DNA of 64,000 nucleotides from Paraburkholderia sp. BL9I2N2 (GCF_004339745.1 NZ_SMGP01000001.1:4650001-4714000), one strand, 5' to 3'. Positions 25,293 through 35,066 are shown, numbered from the stretch's first letter. Notes: a model not told the origin generated them from the sequence alone. A program made the numbers and translations.

Positions 25293-26555
25293 TTACGCCG
25301 GCAAAACCGTTTCGCCCGCAAACAACTGCTTCACCTCTTCGCGTGCGCGAACCACATGCACCTGTGTACCATCAACCATCACCTCCGCCGCGCGCGGACG
25401 TGTGTTGTAGTTCGAGCTCATCACGAATCCGTATGCGCCGGCCGAGCGGATCGCCAGCAGATCGCCCGGTTCGACCGCCAGCAGGCGTTCACGTCCGAGC
25501 CAATCGCCGCTCTCGCAAACCGGACCGACCACATCGTATACGTGGGCCGGCACGTCGCGCTCCGCGACCGGGTCGATCGCGTGATACGCCTCGTACATGG
25601 CGGGGCGCGCGAGATCGGTCATGGCCGCGTCGACGATAGCGAAGTTCTTTTCCGCGCCCGGCTTCAGAAACTCGACGCGCGTGAGCAGCACGCCCGCGTT
25701 GCCGACCAGCGAACGGCCCGGCTCGAAATACACTTCGCGATGGCCGTGACCGCGCGCTTCGATGCGATCGAGCACGATGCGCACGAACTCGCCGATTTCC
25801 GGCGGCGTTTCATCGTCGTACGTGATGCCGAGACCGCCGCCCACGTCGATGTGACGAATCTTCACGCCGTCCTGCTCGATCTGCTCGACCAGCTCCAGAA
25901 CCTTGTCGACCGCGTCGAGATACGGCGCGACTTCGGTGATCTGCGAGCCGATATGGCAGTCGATGCCGACCACTTCGAGATTCGCCATGGCCGCGGCCGC
26001 CTGATACGTGGCGCGCGCGTCTTCGAATGCGACGCCGAATTTGTTCGACTTCAGGCCGGTGGAAATATACGGATGCGTCTTCGCGTCGACGTCAGGATTC
26101 ACGCGCAGCGAAACGGGCGCTTTCTTGCCCATTTCCGCGGCAACCGCATTCAGGCGATCGAGCTCGGGAATCGATTCGACGTTGAAGCATTTCACGCCGG
26201 CCACGAGCGCGTCGCGCATTTCATCCGCGTTCTTGCCGACGCCGGAAAACACAGTGTTTTCCGCTTTGCCGCCGGCAGCCAACACACGCGCCAGCTCGCC
26301 GCCCGACACGATGTCGAAGCCGGCGCCCAGGCGCGCGAAAACGTTCAGCACGGCGAGGTTGCTATTGGCCTTCACGGCGACATGCACACTCGCGCGACGC
26401 CCGGCGCACGCACCCGCGTAGGCGTTCCACGCCTCGGTGAGCGCGGCGCGCGAATACACGTACAGCGGCGTGCCGAACTGCTCGGCGAGGGAGACGGCGG
26501 ACACGCCTTCGGCGTGCAGCACGCCGTCGACGTAGTCAAATGCGGATCGAGTCAT
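25293..26555 (-). CDS. lysA: Diaminopimelate decarboxylase
   Basis: A 420-residue PLP fold III decarboxylase making L-lysine from meso-diaminopimelate. The PLP lysine is Lys62 (VAVKANSNLAVL), with GFDIVSGGEL near residue 85, HIGSQI near 200, the phosphate-binding GGGLG near 240, and the catalytic VCESGDWLG near 350. It follows lptM by 9 bp on the same strand. Confidence 0.97.
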   Translation of the reverse strand: MTRSAFDYVDGVLHAEGVSAVSLAEQFGTPLYVYSRAALTEAWNAYAGACAGRRASVHVAVKANSNLAVLNVFARLGAGFDIVSGGELARVLAAGGKAENTVFSGVGKNADEMRDALVAGVKCFNVESIPELDRLNAVAAEMGKKAPVSLRVNPDVDAKTHPYISTGLKSNKFGVAFEDARATYQAAAAMANLEVVGIDCHIGSQITEVAPYLDAVDKVLELVEQIEQDGVKIRHIDVGGGLGITYDDETPPEIGEFVRIVLDRIEARGHGHREVYFEPGRSLVGNAGVLLTRVEFLKPGAEKNFAIVDAAMTDLARPAMYEAYHAIDPVAERDVPAHVYDVVGPVCESGDWLGRERLLAVEPGDLLAIRSAGAYGFVMSSNYNTRPRAAEVMVDGTQVHVVRAREEVKQLFAGETVLPA

Positions 26556-26564
26556 GCGAAAGTC

Positions 26565-26906
26565 TTATTGAACAGGTGTGGCGGCGGAAGCAGGCAGCGG
26601 AGCCGCCGTAGCTGATGCAGCGGAGGCGGGCGGCGTGGCGAGTTCGTTTTCCGGCGCCAACGAAAGCGGTGTGCCGGAGGTATCCGGGACGGTGCTCATG
26701 TCGGTGGATGTTGCCGAGGCGGGTTGCGCAACGTTCGGCGGCGTTTGCGTGCGATCGATCGGCTTGGCCGGTAGCGGCGGCACGGTGGGCAAATAGAGCG
26801 AACCGCGTTGTCCGCAGCCGGCAAGTGCACAACCTGCGAGAATGGCTAAACCCGCTACAATCGCGCGGCCGGGCGCCGCCGCGCGCATCCGAGATACGAC
26901 TCGCAT
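26565..26906 (-). CDS. lptM: LptM-like small lipoprotein (YifL family)
   Basis: A 113-residue lipoprotein with lipobox LAGC near residue 27, followed by GQRGSLYLPTVPP, the diagnostic LptM/YifL segment (CGxxGxLYxP). LptM assists oxidative maturation of the LptD/E LPS translocon. The rest is a Pro/Ala/Ser-rich tail much longer than in E. coli. In proteobacteria it commonly sits between cyaY and lysA, as here. An alternative start lies at codon 7. Confidence 0.85.
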   Translation of the reverse strand: MRVVSRMRAAAPGRAIVAGLAILAGCALAGCGQRGSLYLPTVPPLPAKPIDRTQTPPNVAQPASATSTDMSTVPDTSGTPLSLAPENELATPPASAASATAAPLPASAATPVQ

Positions 26907-26941
26907 GACTGTCCCTGAATAAATAATCGATGGAGTTTAGC

Positions 26942-27259
26942 ATGTCCGATAGTGAATACCTGACCCGCGCGGAAGCCGCGCTAGCCGCCATCGAACGCGC
27001 GCTCGACGACACGGATGCCGACATCGAACTGGAGCGCAGCGGCAACGTCCTGACCCTCGAATTCGAGAATCGCTCAAAGATCATCGTCAACCTGCAGCCA
27101 CCTATGAGCGAGATCTGGATCGCCGCGAAAGCGGGTGGTTTCCACTTCCGTTTCGTCGACGGCGAATGGCGCGACACGCGCAGCGGCACGGAGTTTTTTG
27201 CCGCGCTGTCGGAGTACGCCACGCAGCAGGCGGGCGAGCCGGTTCACTTCGAAGCGTAA
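26942..27259 (+). CDS. cyaY: Iron donor protein CyaY (frataxin)
   Basis: A 105-residue frataxin with an acidic first helix (EAALAAIERALDDTDADIE), then a beta sheet including LTLEFENRSKIIVNLQPP and EIWIAAKAGGFHFRF. It regulates Fe-S cluster assembly with IscS. The ATG at 26942 gives the family start. Only 35 bp separates it from the divergent lptM start, so the promoters must overlap the opposite coding regions; a TACAAT at 26856-26861 inside lptM could be its -10. Confidence 0.94.
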   Translation: MSDSEYLTRAEAALAAIERALDDTDADIELERSGNVLTLEFENRSKIIVNLQPPMSEIWIAAKAGGFHFRFVDGEWRDTRSGTEFFAALSEYATQQAGEPVHFEA

Positions 27260-27316
27260 AATCCGCTGGTCGCGTGAGTGCCGCCGACGCGGCCGAGTTG
27301 ATTACCCGAACCGCAC

Positions 27317-27349
27317 AAAAAACGGCCGCGCATTCAGCGCGGCCGTTTT
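27317..27349. terminator. Bidirectional terminator between cyaY and ponA
   Basis: AAAAAACGGCCGCGC, loop ATTCA, GCGCGGCCGTTTT: a perfect stem flanked by A and T runs between converging genes. Confidence 0.88.
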
Positions 27350-27376
27350 GCTTTCTGCGGGACTTCGGGCGGAGCG

Positions 27377-29776
27377 TCAGTGTCCGCGGAACAGATTCAT
27401 GATGTCCTGCTTCTCCTGCTCGCCGACCTGCTCGGGCGCTGCGGCCGACGCGCCGCTCGCCTCGGCGTCCAGCGCCGCCTGACTGATGCCGACCGTGGCG
27501 ATGAAACCATGCCCCGGCGTGAAGTCGTCGAAATAAAGCTCCGAGCCGACTTCAGTCACGTCGTCGGGCATCGGCATCTTGTACTCCGGCACGCCCTTGA
27601 GTGCACGACCCATGTATTCGACCCACACGGGTAGCGCGAGGCCGCCGCCGGTTTCCTTGTCGCCGAGACTGCGCGGGTTGTCGTAGCCGATCCACGCAAT
27701 GGCCGTGAGCGTGTGCTGATAACCGGCGAACCACGCGTCGCGCGAATCGTTGGTCGTGCCCGTCTTGCCGGCGAGGTCAGTGCGTTTCAGTACGTTGGTC
27801 TTCGCGCCCGTGCCGCGTTGCGCCACGCTTTGCAGCAGGCTGTTCATCACGTACGCATTGCGCGGCTCGATCGCGTGCGGCGCGCTTTGCGCGGCCACGA
27901 GCGGTTGTGCGTGCGCGACCACCATGCCGCGCTGATCGGTGACTTCAGCGATCAGATACGGATTGATCCGATAGCCGCCGTTGGCGAATACCGAGAACGC
28001 GCCCGCCATCTGCAACGGCGTGACGAGACCGGCGCCCAGCGCCATCGGCAGATAGGCCGGATGGCGATCCGCGTCGAAGCCAAAACGCGTGATGTACTGC
28101 TGCGCGTACTTCGTGCCGATCTGGTTCAGGATACGAATCGACACCAGGTTCTTCGAGCGTTGCAACGCGGTGCGCATGGTCATCGGGCCGTCGAAGCCGC
28201 CGCCGTAGTTCTTCGGTTCCCACGCCTGGCCGCCTGTCTCAGCCGCGCTGAAGAAGAGCGGCGCGTCGTTGATCACGGTTGCCGGCCCAAGCCCCTTTTC
28301 GAGCGACGCCGAATAGATAAACGGCTTGAAGCTCGATCCCGGCTGACGCCACGCCTGAGTCACGTGATTGAACTTGTTCTTGTTGAAGTCGAAACCGCCG
28401 ACCAGTGCGCGAATCGCGCCATCTTGCGGGATGACCGAAACGAACGCGCCTTCCACTTGCGGCAATTGCGTGATCGACCAGTTGCCGTCGTCGTTCTTGA
28501 CGAGCCGGATGATCGCGCCGGGCCGCACGCGTTGATTCGGCTGCGCGCGCGGACCGAGCGCAAACTGCGCGAAGCGCAGGCCGTCGCCCTGAATCGTCGC
28601 GACATTGCCGTCGATGAAAGCGGCCTGCACCTGCTTCGGACTCGCCGAGGTGACCACGGCGGCAATGATCTCGCCGTTGTCCGGGTGTTCGAGCAGCGCG
28701 TCGTCGATGGCCTGCTCGCGGTCGTCGGCGTCGGACGGCAGATCGATGAACGCCTCCGGACCGCGATAACCGTGGCGTCGTTCGTAGTCCATCAGACCTT
28801 TGCGCAGCGCCCGGTACGCGACGTCCTGATCCGCCGAATCGATCGTGGTGACCACGTTCAGACCGCGCGTATAGGCTTCTTCGCGGTATTGCGCGTACAT
28901 CATCTGACGCACCATTTCCGCGACGTATTCCGCGTGCACGCTGAATTCCTTGCCCGCGCCCTTGACCACGAGCGGCTGTTTGCTCGCTTCGTCGTATTGT
29001 TCCTGGGTGATGTAGTGCAACTCGTACATGCGTTGCAGAATGTACTCCTGACGCACCTTCGCACGCTTCGGATTGACGACCGGGTTATACGCGGACGGCG
29101 CCTTCGGCAAGCCGGCCAGCATGGCCGATTCCGCCAGCGTCAGATCCTTCAGATCCTTGCCGAAGTACACCCGCGCCGCGCTCGCGAAACCGTAGGCGCG
29201 CTGGCCGAGATAGATCTGATTCATATACACCTCAAGAATCTGATCTTTGGACAGCTTCGACTCGATCTTGTACGCCAGCAGCATCTCGTAGATCTTGCGC
29301 GTGTAGGTCTTCTCGCTGGAAAGGAAGAAGTTGCGCGCCACCTGCATGGTGATCGTGCTTGCGCCCTGCGTGGCGTGGCCATTGGTCAGCGCGACGAAGC
29401 CCGCGCGCGCGATGCCCGTGAGGTCGACGCCGCCGTGATCGTAGAAGCGCGCGTCTTCGATGGCGAGAATCGCCTTCTTCAGATGATCGGGCACGTCCTG
29501 AATATGGACGATGTCGCGCCGTTCTTCGCCGAATTCGCCGATCAGCACGTGGTCGGCCGTATAGATGCGCAGCGGCACCTTCGGCCGGTAGTCGGTCAAC
29601 GCATCGAGCGACGGCAGATTGGGCGTGGCGACGACAAGCGCATAGCCGAGCACCAGCAGCACGCACAGAATGCCTGCGACGATCAGACCCACGAAGCCCA
29701 GGATGAGCTTCAGCCACAGCGGGCGTTTGCGCTTCTGCGGCGCGGGCGGCGGGGACGTAGGAGACGTGGATTGCAT
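27377..29776 (-). CDS. mrcA: Penicillin-binding protein 1A
   Basis: A 799-residue bifunctional peptidoglycan synthase anchored by one N-terminal TM (residues ~22-48). The GT51 glycosyltransferase domain has the catalytic Glu107 (AIEDARFYDHGG) and QGASTITMQVARN. The transpeptidase has Ser481 in SSFK, the SKN triad (RSKNLVSIRI) and KTGTT. A C-terminal Ala/Ser-rich tail follows. It lies back to back with the pil genes, an arrangement conserved in many beta- and gamma-proteobacteria. Confidence 0.96.
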   Translation of the reverse strand: MQSTSPTSPPPAPQKRKRPLWLKLILGFVGLIVAGILCVLLVLGYALVVATPNLPSLDALTDYRPKVPLRIYTADHVLIGEFGEERRDIVHIQDVPDHLKKAILAIEDARFYDHGGVDLTGIARAGFVALTNGHATQGASTITMQVARNFFLSSEKTYTRKIYEMLLAYKIESKLSKDQILEVYMNQIYLGQRAYGFASAARVYFGKDLKDLTLAESAMLAGLPKAPSAYNPVVNPKRAKVRQEYILQRMYELHYITQEQYDEASKQPLVVKGAGKEFSVHAEYVAEMVRQMMYAQYREEAYTRGLNVVTTIDSADQDVAYRALRKGLMDYERRHGYRGPEAFIDLPSDADDREQAIDDALLEHPDNGEIIAAVVTSASPKQVQAAFIDGNVATIQGDGLRFAQFALGPRAQPNQRVRPGAIIRLVKNDDGNWSITQLPQVEGAFVSVIPQDGAIRALVGGFDFNKNKFNHVTQAWRQPGSSFKPFIYSASLEKGLGPATVINDAPLFFSAAETGGQAWEPKNYGGGFDGPMTMRTALQRSKNLVSIRILNQIGTKYAQQYITRFGFDADRHPAYLPMALGAGLVTPLQMAGAFSVFANGGYRINPYLIAEVTDQRGMVVAHAQPLVAAQSAPHAIEPRNAYVMNSLLQSVAQRGTGAKTNVLKRTDLAGKTGTTNDSRDAWFAGYQHTLTAIAWIGYDNPRSLGDKETGGGLALPVWVEYMGRALKGVPEYKMPMPDDVTEVGSELYFDDFTPGHGFIATVGISQAALDAEASGASAAAPEQVGEQEKQDIMNLFRGH

Positions 29777-29801
29777 ATAGGCACCAAAAAACAGTCCCGC
29801 G

Positions 29802-29807
29802 ATTATA
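29802..29807 (-). promoter_or_regulatory. Putative -10 box for ponA/mrcA
   Basis: The minus strand reads a perfect TATAAT here, 26 bp before the mrcA ATG. The correctly spaced upstream hexamers are poor -35 matches, so the promoter may use an activator or extended contacts. Confidence 0.4.
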
Positions 29808-30029
29808 GCCGCCTCGCTTTTCAGCTTTCGGCATGCTTACTGACACTTATTGGCAAGTCTGCGCGCCGCGCGGGAATGACTTCACTGTAGCCGCTTTGAT
29901 GGCATACAGGACGTGCGTTGCTCAACGTTAGCCATTTGGCTGAGTGTCGCGCGGCGGCGCGGCTACGCACAATTCTTCCTCATCACTCGCGTTCGAATGG
30001 TTCGTCGCGTGAGTCAGAGGGAGGGCGTC

Positions 30030-31022
30030 ATGGCGTTGAAAAGATCTTGGCTTCAGGCAGTGCAACCCGGTGCGCAGCGTTTTGCTGCGGGGATCGATAT
30101 CGGCTCGCAGACCGTGCGTCTGATCGTGCTGAGTCAGCGCGTGCGCTCACCCGGCGCGTTGCATATCGAATACGTGAGCACCGTCCCGCTTGCCGCCGGT
30201 GCTATGGCTGGCAGTGAGATCGCCGACCGGCACGCGGTGGCGCGTGCGTTGCGCGAGGCGTTCGCCGGTCTGCCGCACGCGTGCGCGACACATGCCTTGC
30301 GATGCGCGATGGCGCTGCCCGCGTCGGCCACCATGACCACCACGGTGCCGCTCACGCGGCTTGCCGCGCAGAGCGGTTGCGGCGAAGACGGCGGGCATCA
30401 ACTGGCCGAACTTGAGCCGGCGGTGATGAGCGAGGTCGAGCGCATTGCCGGCCTCGAGCGGCATGCTCTCGCCGTCGACTGGTATCTCGACGAAACGTAT
30501 TCGCCGGTCCGCTCCGTGACCATTGCCGCTACCGCGCGGCAACATCTCGAAGCGCGCATCGAATGCGCGGCGATTGCGGGTATCTCGCTCACCGTCATCG
30601 ACGGCGAGCCGCATGCGGCGCTGCGCGCCATGCGCTACGCGGCGAGTTACGAGCTCGATCCGCACGAGCCGTATGTCGCGTTGTGGATCGGTACGGACGG
30701 CGTGTATGGCTGGCGGATCGTCGACGACGTCATCTGCTGCGAAATGCGCTATCCCGCACCGGAACACGCCGATCTCGCCGATGCGTTGCGCGACCTGGCC
30801 CAAGGCCCGGAACTCGACTGCGCGTTATTGAGCGGCGAGGTCGATCTGCTCGACGGTGTGGGTTTCTCGAGCGCGGATATCGCCGACGTATTGAGCTGCG
30901 CAGTGCTGCCGTTCGAATGCGCGGCGCTGGGCGGTCTCGTGCGGCCGTTGGACGATTCGCTGTTGCACGAGCCGTCTGGCGCGGTCGCGTTCGGGCTTGC
31001 GTTGCGCGGGGTGCTCGAATGA
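30030..31022 (+). CDS. pilM: Type IV pilus assembly ATPase-like protein PilM
   Basis: A 330-residue actin-like cytoplasmic protein. The ATP-binding phosphate-1 motif GIDIGSQTVRLIVLS is near residues 20-34, and AVDWYLDE and ALWIGTDGVYGWR follow the fold. PilM binds the N-terminus of PilN to form the inner-membrane platform. The ATG at 30030 has GAGGG upstream; 39 more in-frame codons precede it without similarity. It overlaps the next gene by four bases. Confidence 0.88.
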   Translation: MALKRSWLQAVQPGAQRFAAGIDIGSQTVRLIVLSQRVRSPGALHIEYVSTVPLAAGAMAGSEIADRHAVARALREAFAGLPHACATHALRCAMALPASATMTTTVPLTRLAAQSGCGEDGGHQLAELEPAVMSEVERIAGLERHALAVDWYLDETYSPVRSVTIAATARQHLEARIECAAIAGISLTVIDGEPHAALRAMRYAASYELDPHEPYVALWIGTDGVYGWRIVDDVICCEMRYPAPEHADLADALRDLAQGPELDCALLSGEVDLLDGVGFSSADIADVLSCAVLPFECAALGGLVRPLDDSLLHEPSGAVAFGLALRGVLE

Positions 31023-31741
31023 CGGGCGGCCTGTTGCACGCAACGGCCTCTAACACCCGAGCGGCGGTACGCGGCACGCGCTTCGCGCGGTCGTGGCTCG
31101 GCGGTTTCAATCTGCTCCCGTACCGGCAAACCAACGCGCGGCTCGCGCGCCGACGGCGCGTGATCGAATGGGTTGCCGCGGTCTGCGCCGGTTGCGCTGC
31201 CGTTTTCGCATTGGGCGGTTGGCAGGTAATCGAGAGAGCGCGGCTCGATGCGCAGCGCGTGTCGATCGAACACACGCTCACGCAACTGTCGGCACCGCTC
31301 GCGGAGCACGCGGCGTTGCTGCGCGCGCGAGACGAACAGCGCCGCGACGTCGCACGCGCAAAGAGCGCGTCTGAGCCGCTCACGCATCTGCGCGACCTGC
31401 TCGACGCGCTGAGTTTCGAACCGGGCGACGGCGTGGTGCTGCAGCAGTTGCGCCACCGCGAGGACGAGACCGAGTTGCTGGCGTCATCGCGTGGACATCT
31501 CGCCTCGGCCGAGTGGCTCAAGCGGCTGAGTGCGATCCGTGGCGTGAAGGGGGCGGAGGTGAGCGATCTGCATCGTTCGGTTTCACGCGGAGGTGCGGCT
31601 GCTGCGCAGGTGAGCGTTGCCGGTCCGATCGAATTCGGTGCGCATCTGCGGTGGAACGAGCCGGCGCAGAAAGCGGCTCGCCCGGCTGGGTCCACGACGC
31701 AGCGTCCTGTGAAGTCTGAACAATCAAGAGGTGCGAAATGA
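31019..31741 (+). CDS. pilN: PilN-like pilus assembly protein
   Basis: A 240-residue bitopic protein. GGFNLLPYRQTNARLARRRR near residues 28-47 is the PilM-binding INLLPYR motif of PilN. A TM helix follows (residues ~52-68), then a coiled-coil stretch (RARLDAQRVSIEHTLTQL) and a ferredoxin-like periplasmic domain. The first 27 residues precede the motif by more than in typical PilN. Both ends overlap neighbours by ATGA. Confidence 0.85.
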   Translation: MTGGLLHATASNTRAAVRGTRFARSWLGGFNLLPYRQTNARLARRRRVIEWVAAVCAGCAAVFALGGWQVIERARLDAQRVSIEHTLTQLSAPLAEHAALLRARDEQRRDVARAKSASEPLTHLRDLLDALSFEPGDGVVLQQLRHREDETELLASSRGHLASAEWLKRLSAIRGVKGAEVSDLHRSVSRGGAAAAQVSVAGPIEFGAHLRWNEPAQKAARPAGSTTQRPVKSEQSRGAK

Positions 31742-32670
31742 GTACGGTCTTTGTCGAGTTCGGCGGCGCGGCAAACGCGCGGCTTTCACTTTCCCATTGG
31801 ATGAAGCGCGTGCGCTTGCCGCTCGATGCATGGAGCCGGCGCCGTCGTTGGGTGGTCGCGTTGCTGATCGCGGCATTGGTGTTCGGTCTTGGCGCGCATG
31901 GCTGGGTCGTGGCCGATCTCGGTGGTGTCGAAGCGAGCCGCACTGCGTTGGAAGCCAGTAGCTTGCATCTCGCCAACGCGCGGCGCGCGCTTGCGCAATT
32001 GCCCGCGCTGCGCCGTGATGCCGCCGCCGCGCCGGTTGCTGCTTCGACCACGAGCACATCCGCGTCGTGGAGTTCCGCCGACGACCTGCGCATCGTCTCC
32101 GAACTGGCCGCGCAAAATAACGTCGCGTTGCTGGCGGTGGAACCCGGCGCGGTCAGCGGCGCGGGCGTTGAAAGCATGCGCCCGCTGCAACTGACCGCGC
32201 GTACGGACTTCGTTCACCTGATGGCATTTTTGCGCGGACTGTCCGATTTGCCGGTGCTGATCGTGCCGGTCGATGTGACCGTCAAGCGTGATGCCGCGGC
32301 GTTGTCGGTGAGCGCTACGCTGCAAGTGTTCGACGCGCTGCGGCCGGCGCCATCGACAACCTCCGCGGACGCATTCGCCGACGACAGCCTCGACTCCGAC
32401 GACGATGAAGACATCGTTTTCTTCGATCCGTTTTCGCAGCCGCAGATGCAGGCTGCCGCCGATCTGCCCGATGTCTCGCAACTACGTCTGGTCGGATTGC
32501 TGAGCGATCTTACGCGCGCGCTGGCCTTGCTCGATACACCGGACGGCGTGGCAACCGTCGAGTCCGGAGAGCGGATCGGCGCCGAGCGAGTCACGAAGCT
32601 GGACGCGTCCGGCATCACGCTCGCGAAGGATGGTGCGACACGCATGCTGGCGATGACGGAGGCTTCCTGA
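31738..32670 (+). CDS. pilO: PilO-PilP fusion-like pilus assembly protein
   Basis: A 310-residue protein. Residues ~35-60 form a TM, and ~60-200 match PilO, including LQLTARTDFVHLMAFLRGLS. After an acidic linker (DDSLDSDDDEDIVFFDPF) residues ~235-310 resemble the PilP beta domain: LRLVGLLSDLTRALALLDTP then GERIGAERVTKLDASGITL. PilP is normally a separate lipoprotein gene between pilO and pilQ; none is present here. The fusion is my reading of the sequence. Confidence 0.75.
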   Translation: MSTVFVEFGGAANARLSLSHWMKRVRLPLDAWSRRRRWVVALLIAALVFGLGAHGWVVADLGGVEASRTALEASSLHLANARRALAQLPALRRDAAAAPVAASTTSTSASWSSADDLRIVSELAAQNNVALLAVEPGAVSGAGVESMRPLQLTARTDFVHLMAFLRGLSDLPVLIVPVDVTVKRDAAALSVSATLQVFDALRPAPSTTSADAFADDSLDSDDDEDIVFFDPFSQPQMQAAADLPDVSQLRLVGLLSDLTRALALLDTPDGVATVESGERIGAERVTKLDASGITLAKDGATRMLAMTEAS

Positions 32671-34400
32671 TGAGACTGGTGAAGCCCTTTCCCTTTGCAT
32701 TGTCGAGCGTCGATACACGTGCGTCGCCTCACCTCAAGGTGTGTCTCGGCCTGTATCTCAGCGCGACGCTGGGCGCCAGCGTCACGCAGGCGTCGACTCC
32801 ACCACTGCCGCCGTTGCCTGCCTACATGCCGCTCGACGACGCGGTATCGCCGCGCGACGCTCCGTACAGCGGCATACCGCCGCTGCCACACGACGTTTCG
32901 GCCGAAGTGCGCAACCCGTTTCGTCAAGATTCAACAGACGATCCAGAGGCATCGCGCGGGAGCACTGCGGCGGCCAACGCCGGCACGGACGAGCGTGCCG
33001 ACGCCGCTGCAACGCAATCCGCGGCTCCGGATCTCGGCGATGCCGACGCCGACGGCTCTGTCCCGCTGCGAAGGCAATCCGCCGCTCCGGCTCGCGCCGA
33101 AGCCGCCGGCACCGCCGCGCTCGAAGGTCCGCCGGTGCCGCTGCCACCGCTCGCCCGTCTGAGCAACGCGCCACGCAGCGCCGCCGACGCAGCCCTCGCG
33201 CCCGACGACAAACCGATCTCGCTGAATTTCCAGCGTGCCGAACTCGGCGCCGTCCTCAATGCGTTCGCCAAGTTCACCGGGCTGAACATCGTCGCGAGCG
33301 AAAGAGTGCGCGGCGCGGTCTCACTGAAGCTCGACAAAGTGCCGTGGCGCACTGCCTTCGACACCTTGCTCGACGTCAACGGCCTGGCGATGGAGCGCCA
33401 CGGCAACGTGATCTGGGTCGCGCCGATTGCGGATCTGGCGGCGCGCGAGCGGCAGCGCTTCGAAGCGCACGCCCGAGCCGCCGATCTGGAGCCGCTCGCG
33501 AGCCGCACGTTCGAGCTGCACTACGCGCATGCCGAAGACGTCAGACGGCTGTTGACCGGTTCGGGCGCGCAACGCGTCTTGTCCAAGCGCGGTTCCGCGA
33601 CTGCCGATCCGCGCACCAATCTGCTGTTCGTGACCGATCTCGAAGGGCGCCTCGCGCAGATTGCGGCGCTGCTCGCTTCCGTCGACCGGCCAACGCGCCA
33701 GGTGTTGATCGAAGCGCGTATCGTCGAAGGCGAACATGGTTTTTCGCGCAATCTCGGCGTGAAGCTCTCCATGGCGGCCACGAACGCTGATGGCACCGCG
33801 AGAGGCTTGACCGGCGCCGGCTACGATCTGTCGGCCCGCCCGATTTCCGGCTTCGACGCCGCGACCGCCGGCCTGACCCTGTTCGCCGCCGGCGCGACGC
33901 GGCTGCTGAACATCGAGCTGAGCGCGCTCGAAGCGCAGGGCCGTGGCGAAATCGTCTCGAGTCCGCGCGTGGTCACGGCCGACCGGATGAAGGCGGTGGT
34001 CGAGCAGGGCACCGAGCTGCCGTATCAGGCGAAAGTGGGGCAGGGTGTGTCGGGCGTGCAGTTTCGCCGCGCCACGCTCAAACTGGAGGTCGAGCCGCAG
34101 ATCATGCCGGACGGCCGTGTGGTGCTGGACCTCGACGTCGCCAAGGACAGCGTCGGCGAACAGACCGACGCCGGGCCCGCGATCAACACCAAGCACGTGC
34201 AAACGCGCGTCGAGGTCGAGGATGGTGGTACGGTGTCGATCGGCGGAATTTATGCGACCGACGACCGGGACGATGTGACGCAGGTCCCGGTCCTGGGCAA
34301 AATACCGGTTTTAGGTGCGCTTTTCCGCCATCGGGCTCATCGCGACCAGCGCAGCGAACTGGCTGTTTTCATCACGCCGCGCGTCGTTCAGACAAATTAG
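32670..34400 (+). CDS. pilQ: Type IV pilus secretin PilQ
   Basis: A 576-residue outer-membrane secretin. An N-terminal segment (residues ~25-45) may be a signal peptide, followed by ~120 residues of Pro/Ala-rich low complexity. An STN/N0 domain begins near residue 180 (ISLNFQRAELGAVLNAFAKF), then an N1 domain, then the secretin core ending VPVLGKIPVLGALFRHR and SELAVFITPRVV. The AMIN domains usual in PilQ appear to be missing, making it shorter than the common ~700 residues. It overlaps the previous stop (TGATG). Confidence 0.9.
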   Translation: MRLVKPFPFALSSVDTRASPHLKVCLGLYLSATLGASVTQASTPPLPPLPAYMPLDDAVSPRDAPYSGIPPLPHDVSAEVRNPFRQDSTDDPEASRGSTAAANAGTDERADAAATQSAAPDLGDADADGSVPLRRQSAAPARAEAAGTAALEGPPVPLPPLARLSNAPRSAADAALAPDDKPISLNFQRAELGAVLNAFAKFTGLNIVASERVRGAVSLKLDKVPWRTAFDTLLDVNGLAMERHGNVIWVAPIADLAARERQRFEAHARAADLEPLASRTFELHYAHAEDVRRLLTGSGAQRVLSKRGSATADPRTNLLFVTDLEGRLAQIAALLASVDRPTRQVLIEARIVEGEHGFSRNLGVKLSMAATNADGTARGLTGAGYDLSARPISGFDAATAGLTLFAAGATRLLNIELSALEAQGRGEIVSSPRVVTADRMKAVVEQGTELPYQAKVGQGVSGVQFRRATLKLEVEPQIMPDGRVVLDLDVAKDSVGEQTDAGPAINTKHVQTRVEVEDGGTVSIGGIYATDDRDDVTQVPVLGKIPVLGALFRHRAHRDQRSELAVFITPRVVQTN

Positions 34401-34506
34401 GGGCATGCTGCCGCCGCTTGCGAGCGGGGGCGCGCAGGCTCGACAAGGCAGCCGCTTTGCCAGTAAGCTGCGGCACGAACCATACCGGATTAGCCAGAGG
34501 ACACCG

Positions 34507-35058
34507 TTGCAAGCGCGGGACGCACACGCCAATGTATTTTTTGTAGGGCTCATGGGGGCAGGGAAAACCACCGTGGGCCGGGCCATTGCGCGCCGTCTCG
34601 ATCGCCCGTTCTTCGATTCCGACCATGAAATCGAGGCGCGCACGGGCGCGCGCATCCCGGTGATCTTCGAGCTGGAGGGCGAAGCGGGCTTCCGCGAGCG
34701 CGAAGCCAGCGTGATTTCCGACCTCACCGGGCGCGACAATATCGTGCTCGCGACCGGCGGCGGCGCGATACTGCGGCCGGAAAATCGCGAAGCACTGCAG
34801 AATCGCGGGGTGGTCATCTACCTGCGCGCCAATCCGCACGACCTTTGGCTGCGCACGCGGCGCGACAAGAATCGCCCGCTTTTGCAGACCGAAGACCCCA
34901 AAGCGCGTCTCGAAGCACTCTATGAAGTGCGCGACCCGTTGTACCGGGAATGCGCGCATTTCGTGATCGAAACCGGCCGGCCTTCGGTCAACGGACTCGT
35001 CAACATGGTTCTGATGCAGCTCGAGATGGCCGGCGTCGCCAAACATCCTGCGTCATAA
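34507..35058 (+). CDS. aroK: Shikimate kinase
   Basis: A 183-residue kinase for the fifth step of the shikimate pathway. Walker A is GLMGAGKTTVG near residue 14, the shikimate-binding DSDHEIE near 36, TGGGAIL near 82, and the lid RDKNRPLLQ near 119. The start is TTG at 34507 with AGAGGA 7 bp upstream; no ATG gives the family N-terminus. It sits between pilQ and aroB as in many proteobacteria. Confidence 0.95.
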   Translation: MQARDAHANVFFVGLMGAGKTTVGRAIARRLDRPFFDSDHEIEARTGARIPVIFELEGEAGFREREASVISDLTGRDNIVLATGGGAILRPENREALQNRGVVIYLRANPHDLWLRTRRDKNRPLLQTEDPKARLEALYEVRDPLYRECAHFVIETGRPSVNGLVNMVLMQLEMAGVAKHPAS

Positions 35059-35066
35059 TGGACCGT

